Translations under genes and position numbers: made by a program
The notes under the pieces: generated by a model
Told to the model about the DNA's origin: nothing
Seen by the model: the letters and a program-made list of their open reading frames with translations, nothing else
Database searches by the model: none
Source of the DNA: Bacteroidota bacterium
Lineage (GTDB): Bacteria > Bacteroidota > Ignavibacteria > Ignavibacteriales > Ignavibacteriaceae
Assembly (NCBI GenBank): GCA_021796135.1
Contig: JAJYOQ010000227.1
Coordinates: forward strand, 1-6,771
Direction: 5' to 3'
Length of the DNA: 6,771 nt
Part shown: piece by piece, positions 1 through 4,981 of the stretch
Layout: the number at the start of each line of letters is the position of its first letter
How positions within the stretch are numbered: position 1 is the stretch's first letter

Positions 1-1
1 G

Positions 2-625
2 CCATGGATGGGGGGGGGATATTTTATAGGGATAGATTCTACACCTACAGAATCGCCTATAGGATATGACTTAAAATTATTTGGAAGTTCTCTAATAAAA
101 CCTACTCGAAGTTCGAGCTACTGCAGCGGCTCAACGTATTCGGTACTAATAACTGCTTTAGATTTTATACTTAGTAACCAAGCAAATAAGCTTTCAAAAG
201 GTAGACTTGAAGCAATGAGAATGCAGGAGCCAAACGGAGGCAGGAGAAACGACTGGATTAAATATTGGGGGATTTGGAATGCCGATGGTTTTGGAAGTGA
301 ATATGCTTTAGTTCAATACTCGAATATGGGCAAAGTAGTTAAACCGAAGGATGCAATCCCCGGTGATTTTATGAACATTTCGTGGAAAAGCGGAATAGGA
401 CATTCAGTAATATTCCTTGGCTGGTATATTGATAAAAATGGTGATAAATGTGTAACCTACTGGTCAAGCCAAAAAGGCACGAACGGATTTGGCGATCAGA
501 TAGTATCGCTTAAAAAAATAAAGAGTCTGAAGATTGTTCGATTAACCAAACCTCAAAATATATTCAAGTTTAATATTAGCAAGGAAGTAAATACTAATGT
601 TGCAGGAGACATGCCGACATTTTAG
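2..625 (+). CDS. NlpC/P60- or CHAP-like Cys/His hydrolase, 5' partial
   Basis: The frame is open to the left edge (codons CCA TGG precede the ATG at 8), so the gene probably starts outside the window; the ATG at 8 sits directly on a run of nine G and has no visible ribosome binding site. Residues below count from that ATG. Seen: a candidate nucleophile Cys39 in SYCSGSTYSV at the start of a likely helix, an IPGD turn at 117-120, a GHSVIFLGW strand with His132, and a polar YWSSQ stretch at 151-155. A Cys-led helix followed by a PGD turn and a [GA]H-[SV]-hydrophobic strand is the usual order in NlpC/P60 and CHAP papain-like enzymes, which cut peptide or amide bonds in peptidoglycan. The family assignment is inference from these motifs. 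No signal peptide can be judged because the N-terminus is missing. A different papain-fold amidase or a non-enzymatic relative is possible. Confidence 0.6.
   Translation, partial: PWMGGGYFIGIDSTPTESPIGYDLKLFGSSLIKPTRSSSYCSGSTYSVLITALDFILSNQANKLSKGRLEAMRMQEPNGGRRNDWIKYWGIWNADGFGSEYALVQYSNMGKVVKPKDAIPGDFMNISWKSGIGHSVIFLGWYIDKNGDKCVTYWSSQKGTNGFGDQIVSLKKIKSLKIVRLTKPQNIFKFNISKEVNTNVAGDMPTF
10..18 (+). repeat. Poly-G tract (nine G) at the edge of the first gene
   Basis: Nine consecutive G follow the A-T of the ATG at 8-10 and encode three glycines. A change of one base would break the link between any upstream coding sequence and the rest of the frame. The run may be a real slippage-prone tract or a sequencing or assembly error close to a contig end. 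Confidence 0.5.
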
Positions 626-652
626 ATAATATGGAAGATGGAATGGCAAGCT

Positions 653-706
653 CCTTCGAATGACAAGACTTTTTGTTAGTGATCATTTTTAACGAAGGTT
701 CCTTCG
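653..706. repeat. Repeat fragments: partial arm copy and short palindrome
   Basis: CCTTCGAATGACA at 653-665 matches the outer end of the right arm of the larger inverted repeat downstream (838-851, CCTTCGAAATGACA) with one A missing. At 693-706 CGAAGG-TT-CCTTCG is a perfect 6-bp-arm palindrome built from the same CCTTCG word. These look like decayed remnants of the same repeat family, placed just after the stop codon of the first gene. There is a run of five T at 670-674, but no stable hairpin directly before it, so it is not called a terminator. Confidence 0.45.
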
Positions 707-725
707 GATATGAAATGAAAACAAT

Positions 726-851
726 TGTCATTTCGAATCCGTCCGCTTTCAGCGGATTAGCCGGTGAGAAATCCCACGAATAGTTCGGGTGATCAAGTTG
801 AACATGGGATTTCTCAGTCGAGTCCGCCGCGGCGGATCCTTCGAAATGACA
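726..851. repeat. Compound inverted repeat with nested palindromes
   Basis: The left arm (726-776) and right arm (805-851) are imperfect reverse complements. The outer ends match exactly over 12 bases (TGTCATTTCGAA at 726-737, TTCGAAATGACA at 840-851), and so do the inner ends (TGAGAAATCCCA at 765-776, TGGGATTTCTCA at 805-816). Between these blocks each arm carries its own smaller palindrome: TCCGCT-TTC-AGCGGA at 742-756 on the left, and the perfect 14-mer TCCGCCGCGGCGGA at 823-836 on the right. The centre is a 28-base spacer. The whole could fold as one long cruciform or as two separate hairpins. From memory, TGTCATTTCGAA...GAGAAATC units are dispersed intergenic repeats in Bacteroidota and Chlorobi-related genomes. 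No coding sequence fits here. Confidence 0.7.
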
Positions 852-873
852 TTTTGGAGTTGTGCAGCAGTCT

Positions 874-890
874 CTGCCGGCAGGCAGGCA
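874..890. repeat. GCCGGCAGGCAGGCA repeat motif
   Basis: CTGCCGGCAG at 874-883 is a perfect 10-base palindrome, and it continues as tandem GGCA units to 890. It is GC-rich inside an AT-rich spacer and lies 36 bases before the esterase reading frame. I remember similar CCTGCCGGCAGGCAGG words as dispersed intergenic repeats in several uncultivated-lineage genomes. No function can be assigned. Confidence 0.4.
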
Positions 891-925
891 AAGATTAAAA
901 TGGTAATACTATAAAGATATAGAAT

Positions 926-1675
926 GTGAATGCGACACTAATGGTGAATTTTTTCTTAATTTTTTTATTGTTGATTAATCTTTTACTGATTCTTTTGGTT
1001 ACAAAAATAAGTTATAGCAAAGGCGGAATTGCATACATATTTTACAAACTACGTCTGACTTCAAAGAGGCCGTCAGGAATAATTACTCCCGGACTTCCTA
1101 CTCCTTACTATGAACAGAGGGCCAGTCATTTTGAAATTTTACCGAATGAAGATAATGGGATAATATTTGTTGGCGACAGTATTATTGACGGCTGCGAGTG
1201 GAGTGAGCTGCTTCAGAATTCAAATATAAAGAATCGAGGGATTATAAGTGATTCAACAGAGGGGATTCTAAATAGGATCGATAAAACTTTAGAGGCAAAG
1301 CCTAAAAAGATATTTATTATGATTGGGATTAATGACCTATCATCAGGCTCACCATTGGATTTGATCGTCAGCAATTACAATAGGATAATTGAGAAAATAA
1401 AAGCTCAATCGCCGTTGACAGAGATCTATATTCATAGCGTACTTCCTACAAATGATATTTATTATAAAGGGAATGCAACTAACGATAAAATAAAGGCTCT
1501 AAATGAACGACTACAAACCGTTGCAAACAAATATGGGCTAACTTATATCGATGTATTTTCCAAAGTTTTAGATAATAATGGAAGACTCGATGAAAGATAT
1601 TCAAATGACGGTGTACATTTATTAGGTAAAGGTTATTTAGTTTGGAAAAGTATAATCGAACAGTATATAAATTAG
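926..1675 (+). CDS. Membrane-anchored SGNH/GDSL hydrolase (esterase)
   Basis: This is a serine esterase of the SGNH/GDSL superfamily, which removes acyl (often acetyl) groups from sugars, lipids or peptidoglycan. Residues count from the GTG at 926. Seen: a hydrophobic segment at about 7-26; block I FVGDSIIDG with nucleophile Ser85; block II NRGI with oxyanion Gly105; block III IGINDL with Asn136; and block V DGVHL with Asp228 and His231. All catalytic positions are present, and the length is normal for the family. Two starts are possible: GTG 926, directly after an in-frame stop, or ATG 941, which keeps the whole hydrophobic segment. I favour 941; neither has a strong ribosome binding site. 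Most positive charges follow the hydrophobic segment, which by the positive-inside rule would place the catalytic domain in the cytoplasm, so a periplasmic role is uncertain. It ends 43 bases before the amidase lipoprotein and is probably co-transcribed with it. The substrate cannot be read from sequence. Confidence 0.85.
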   Translation: MNATLMVNFFLIFLLLINLLLILLVTKISYSKGGIAYIFYKLRLTSKRPSGIITPGLPTPYYEQRASHFEILPNEDNGIIFVGDSIIDGCEWSELLQNSNIKNRGIISDSTEGILNRIDKTLEAKPKKIFIMIGINDLSSGSPLDLIVSNYNRIIEKIKAQSPLTEIYIHSVLPTNDIYYKGNATNDKIKALNERLQTVANKYGLTYIDVFSKVLDNNGRLDERYSNDGVHLLGKGYLVWKSIIEQYIN

Positions 1676-1709
1676 ATTTCCACAAGGAAACGCTTCAAGC
1701 AACAATATC

Positions 1710-1713
1710 GGAG
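1710..1713 (+). promoter_or_regulatory. Ribosome binding site for the amidase lipoprotein
   Basis: GGAG lies five bases before the ATG at 1719. This supports that start, as does the lipoprotein signal that begins immediately there. A weak 5-bp hairpin (TTTCC-ACAA-GGAAA, 1677-1690) lies earlier in the same 43-base gap. It has no T-tract, so it should not separate the two genes. Confidence 0.6.
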
Positions 1714-1718
1714 TATAG

Positions 1719-4700
1719 ATGAGAAAATTTTACATTTATTTCTTTACTATTTTTCTAATATCAATTTTATTTTATAGCTGTTCTACAAGTACTTTGGAGA
1801 AAGAGACAACTAAGCCTAAGCCCCCGGTTAGCATAAACAAAGAAAGTAAGGTAGACACAGTTAAAAAGGAAATAGTCTCCTTTATTGATTCTATAAGGAG
1901 TTCTAGAGTGGAATCAATAAAAATTGATTCGGTAAAGAAAACAATTGTTATTATCTGCAACAAAGGACTTTCATACATTCCATTTCGCCAAGACAATGTT
2001 AATGATATTTATTCTGAAGTAAAGAGTGACTTTGGAGAAGATTATAAAGATTATTCATTTACTATTAAAACGCTGGGTTTTCCAATAGAGGATTTGATCC
2101 CTAATTATTTTAGGAGTGATACTACTGAATATGATACAGCGCGGATGCCCCGATATCATTACCGTCCTGGTCCAGTAAGTCAAGACATAAGCAAGAAATT
2201 TATTCCTTCAAACGGTCTATTTAATAGAAATATTGTAGTATGGCCGAGCCATGGTTGGTACTATGCAAATAAGGAAGACAGATGGGAATGGCAGCGCCCT
2301 AGGCTTTTTCAGTCAGTAGAAGATCTGCTACCACTCTCTTTCACAGTACCATATTTATTGCCTATGCTTGAAAATGCGGGGGCGGTAGTTTTTGATCCCC
2401 GGGAAAGGGACATACAAAAATATTCAGTTGTCGTTGATAATGATTCTCGCAAAGATGTGAAAAAAAGATGCTATTTAGAGACAAAAAAAGATAGAAAGCA
2501 CAGGTGGAGTAAAGGTATAAGTGCAGGCTTTGCTTCCGGTAATCCCCCCTATCCATCTGATTATAATCCATTTGAAAAAGGGACATATAGGACTGTACAT
2601 TCCGATACAAAAGTATCAGCCTCAGTCAGTTGGATACCGAATATTCCTGAAGACGGTCATTACGCGGTTTATATTTCATATCATGCATCAGATAGAAATG
2701 TTTCCGACGCAAGATATACTATTTACCATAGCGGCGTAAAAACGGAATTTAAGGTGAATCAGCAAATTGGCGGAAGCACTTGGATTTATCTAGGTGAATT
2801 TAAATTTGAAAAGGGTTATCATCCTAAAGAAGACAAAGTTGTTTTGACAAACAAAAGCGGAGAGCCCGGTAAAATTATTTCATGCGATGCTGTTCGTTTC
2901 GGAGGTGGTATGGGAATAATAGAAAGAGGAGGAGAAGCGAGCGGTCGTCCAAAGATATTTGAAGGTGCCCGTTATTATCTACAGTATGCCGGTATGCCAG
3001 ATACTTTGGTATATGATTTAAACAAGAACCAGAATGACTACAATGATGATTATCAGAGTCGCCCAGAATACGTGAATTACCTTTACGGAAAACCGTTTGG
3101 GCCGAATTTAGATCGTGATATAAAGGGACTTGGGATTCCGATTGATCTTTCATTAGCTTTTCATACAGACGCAGGAATTACTCACAACGATACTACTATC
3201 GGAACGCTTTCTATTTACAGCATTTCCGATGCAAAGCATAAACCATATTTCCCTGACGGAATGTCGCGTCTTGCAAATCGTGACCTTGCCGATCTTGTAC
3301 AGACACAAATAGTTAGTGACATAAGAGCTAAATATGATCCTGCTTGGACACGACGTCACTTAGAAAACGGAAATTATAGCGAATCCCGCAGTCCTAATGT
3401 ACCTTCACTTTTAATAGAACTTTTATCGCATCAGAATTTTCTTGATATGAAGTTTGCCCACGATCCTCAATTTCGTTTTGATGTAGCAAGAGCGATGTAT
3501 AAAGGAATGCTTCGTTTCATAGCTACAGAGAATCATTATAAATACGTTGTAGAGCCATTGCCGGTAAATCATTTTATGAGTTCAATGGATAGCCAAGGCA
3601 ATGTTACTCTCAAATGGCAGCCTACAGAAGATCCGCTTGAAGTAACGGCTAAGCCGGATAGATATATTGTTTACACCAGGGTAAATGACGGAAGCTTTGA
3701 TAACGGCGTTCTTGTTTATAATCAGAGCTATGAAATTAAGAGAATAAAGCCAGGGGTTATATACAGCTACAAAGTAACGGCAGTAAATAACGGCGGAGAG
3801 AGCTTTCCATCGGAGATACTTTCAGTCTGCAGAATGGATAGCCATAAGAAGCCTGTATTGATAGTCAATGGATTCTATAGAGTAGCCGGACCGGCATACG
3901 TGCAGAGTGCAAAGTTCACGGGGTTCTTAAATGAAAAGGACCCGGGTATTGCAGACAGGTATGATTTAAGCTATACGGGAAGTGAGTATGATTTTGATTC
4001 AACACATCAATGGATATCGAATGATAACCCGGGCTGGGGTGCAAGTCATGCGGACTATGAAGCGCACGTAATTGCGGGTAATACCTTTGATTACCCATAC
4101 ATACATGGAGAATCAATAATGAAGAGCGGATATCCTTTTGTTTCGGTAAGCGCACAGTCGGTAGAGGATGGTTCAGTTGATTTAGCCGGCTACAAATTTG
4201 TCGATTTAATTCTCGGAGAGCAAAGGGCGACGCATTGGGAAAGAGCGAAGGAGGACTCGCTGAAGGGAGTAAGGTTTAAGGCATTCCCGGAAAAACTACA
4301 GCAAGCAATTAGGAGATATTGTAATTCGGGAGGGAATTTATTTATATCCGGCTGTTATGTTGCCAGTGACATTTTTAACCAAGGGACAGCCGACAGCACA
4401 GATATAAATTTTGCTGAAAAGATATTACATTATACCTTCGGTACGGGGCATGCGGCTAGGACGGGTGAGGTTTTCTCGGCAGATCAATTATTTATGAAGA
4501 AGTTTAGTGGTTTTAGTTTTAATACAAAGTTTAATGACAAGATATACGCTGTAACGGCGCCGGATGAAGTTGAGCCGGTCAATGGTTCTAAGACAATCTT
4601 GAGATACACGGAAAACCAGTTCAGTGCAGGGACAGCATACAAAGGGAAATATGGTGCTATTGTCTTCGGTTTCCCTTTTGAAACTATTGCTCATCAGAAT

Positions 4701-4751
4701 GACAGAAATGACGTTATGGAAGAAGTGTTGAAATTTTTTGGGCTGAATTAA
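1719..4751 (+). CDS. Lipoprotein N-acetylmuramoyl-L-alanine amidase (Amidase_3) with golvesin-like insert
   Basis: Predicted zinc amidase that cleaves the bond between N-acetylmuramic acid and L-alanine in peptidoglycan, acting from a membrane lipid anchor. Residues 1-21 are a lipoprotein signal ending in FYSC with Cys21 as the likely lipidated residue; the lipobox is loose, as often in Bacteroidota. Residues 70-132 form a small domain with SYIPFR and LIPNYFR. The Amidase_3 fold starts at about 170: zinc ligands His178 (WPSHGWYY) and Glu201 (EDLLPLSF), then His482 (AFHTDAG) and catalytic Glu567 (LLIELLSH), ending near 600. Between Glu201 and His482 lies an insert, including a golvesin-C-terminal-like domain at about 266-397 that closes with CDAVRFGGG. 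A fibronectin type III-like domain follows at about 615-705. The last 300 residues (711-1010) have alternating hydrophobic strands and Gly-rich turns (DLILGEQ 829-835, GGNLFISGCY 871-880), perhaps a flavodoxin or glutamine-amidotransferase-like fold without a recognisable catalytic set. Such proteins are often labelled 'xanthan lyase'; the complete metal and catalytic set supports amidase instead. Confidence 0.85.
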   Translation: MRKFYIYFFTIFLISILFYSCSTSTLEKETTKPKPPVSINKESKVDTVKKEIVSFIDSIRSSRVESIKIDSVKKTIVIICNKGLSYIPFRQDNVNDIYSEVKSDFGEDYKDYSFTIKTLGFPIEDLIPNYFRSDTTEYDTARMPRYHYRPGPVSQDISKKFIPSNGLFNRNIVVWPSHGWYYANKEDRWEWQRPRLFQSVEDLLPLSFTVPYLLPMLENAGAVVFDPRERDIQKYSVVVDNDSRKDVKKRCYLETKKDRKHRWSKGISAGFASGNPPYPSDYNPFEKGTYRTVHSDTKVSASVSWIPNIPEDGHYAVYISYHASDRNVSDARYTIYHSGVKTEFKVNQQIGGSTWIYLGEFKFEKGYHPKEDKVVLTNKSGEPGKIISCDAVRFGGGMGIIERGGEASGRPKIFEGARYYLQYAGMPDTLVYDLNKNQNDYNDDYQSRPEYVNYLYGKPFGPNLDRDIKGLGIPIDLSLAFHTDAGITHNDTTIGTLSIYSISDAKHKPYFPDGMSRLANRDLADLVQTQIVSDIRAKYDPAWTRRHLENGNYSESRSPNVPSLLIELLSHQNFLDMKFAHDPQFRFDVARAMYKGMLRFIATENHYKYVVEPLPVNHFMSSMDSQGNVTLKWQPTEDPLEVTAKPDRYIVYTRVNDGSFDNGVLVYNQSYEIKRIKPGVIYSYKVTAVNNGGESFPSEILSVCRMDSHKKPVLIVNGFYRVAGPAYVQSAKFTGFLNEKDPGIADRYDLSYTGSEYDFDSTHQWISNDNPGWGASHADYEAHVIAGNTFDYPYIHGESIMKSGYPFVSVSAQSVEDGSVDLAGYKFVDLILGEQRATHWERAKEDSLKGVRFKAFPEKLQQAIRRYCNSGGNLFISGCYVASDIFNQGTADSTDINFAEKILHYTFGTGHAARTGEVFSADQLFMKKFSGFSFNTKFNDKIYAVTAPDEVEPVNGSKTILRYTENQFSAGTAYKGKYGAIVFGFPFETIAHQNDRNDVMEEVLKFFGLN

Positions 4752-4752
4752 A

Positions 4753-4874
4753 CTTCCCTGTTCTAAATAGAAGAATATTTTTTGGTCAGTCCCCGTTTTT
4801 CTGCAATCAGGGCTAAAGCCCAATGGAATTCGAATACTTTACCCCCGACAAATCGGGGGGTTACTTCAGGGAAG
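4753..4874. repeat. Double-hairpin intergenic repeat with flanking inverted ends
   Basis: Two hairpins lie in tandem. The first is GGGCT-AA-AGCCC at 4810-4821; the second is CCCCCGA-CAAA-TCGGGGG at 4842-4859. They are enclosed by an 8-base inverted pair, CTTCCCTG at 4753-4760 and CAGGGAAG at 4867-4874. The strong second hairpin is not followed by a T-tract on either strand, so a standard intrinsic terminator is unlikely, although it could protect a transcript 3' end. I remember GGGCTAAAGCCC followed by CCCCCGA...TCGGGGG as a dispersed repeat in Bacteroidota-type genomes. The outer 8-base pair may be chance. Confidence 0.6.
4761..4781 (+). terminator. Weak candidate terminator after the amidase gene
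   Basis: TTCTA-AA-TAGAA (4761-4772) could form a 5-bp AT-rich stem, followed after GAATA by six or so T. It begins ten bases after the stop codon at 4749-4751. The stem is short and has little GC, so it would be a poor intrinsic terminator on its own. Confidence 0.2.
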
Positions 4875-4896
4875 GGTGTTCTTTTCTACAAATATA

Positions 4897-4914
4897 TAAC
4901 TCTTAAAGGAGTTA
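4897..4914. repeat. Short hairpin TAACTC-GAGTTA
   Basis: TAACTC (4897-4902) and GAGTTA (4909-4914) form a 6-bp stem with a six-base loop. It resembles the AACTCCTTTAGGAGTT-type dispersed hairpins that I recall from related genomes, and it lies in the leader of the last gene. A 5' untranslated hairpin is an alternative reading. Confidence 0.35.
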
Positions 4915-4933
4915 GGAAATTATTTTCACTAGG

Positions 4934-4948
4934 TTGAATAATATTCAA
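4934..4948. promoter_or_regulatory. Palindrome upstream of the last gene, possible operator
   Basis: TTGAAT-AAT-ATTCAA has perfect 6-base arms and ends 33 bases before the ATG at 4982. Its size and place fit a dimeric regulator site. The left half TTGAAT also resembles a -35 box, but the -10-like sequence 16 bases on (TATCCA) is poor, so no promoter is claimed. Function is inferred from position only. Confidence 0.25.
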
Positions 4949-4971
4949 GCAGGGTTATCCATTATTTTTTT

Positions 4972-4975
4972 AAGG
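4972..4975 (+). promoter_or_regulatory. Ribosome binding site for the last gene
   Basis: AAGG lies six bases before the ATG at 4982, after a T-rich stretch. It is a partial Shine-Dalgarno match. It agrees with the start chosen from the signal peptide, which begins at this ATG. Confidence 0.4.
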
Positions 4976-4981
4976 TATTTT

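Noticed and set aside
895..925. Sigma-70 promoter in the AT-rich stretch before the esterase (TAATACTATAAAGATATAG)
   Set aside because: Several -10-like words are present, but no -35-like hexamer lies at 16-18 bases from any of them, and base composition alone explains the matches.
626..925. tRNA, small RNA gene or CRISPR array in the spacer
   Set aside because: No cloverleaf or regularly spaced direct repeats were found; the structure is an inverted repeat with unique centre.
1479..4155. Several other minus-strand frames of 68-92 codons and a plus-strand frame at 2521-2739
   Set aside because: All are inside the esterase or amidase genes in other frames and show no protein-like features or plausible starts.
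1719..4751. Polysaccharide (xanthan) lyase function for the large lipoprotein
   Set aside because: That label derives from the golvesin-type insert; the protein has a full set of Amidase_3 zinc and catalytic residues, and I see no polysaccharide-lyase fold.
4488..4823. 111-codon minus-strand reading frame overlapping the end of the amidase gene
   Set aside because: It lies antisense to conserved C-terminal domain sequence, has no domain pattern, and is rich in residues typical of a shadow frame.
4842..4865. Intrinsic terminator at the CCCCCGA/TCGGGGG hairpin
   Set aside because: The stem is followed by TTACTTC, not a T-tract, on the plus strand, and there is no T-run on the minus strand side either, so a repeat hairpin is the better call.
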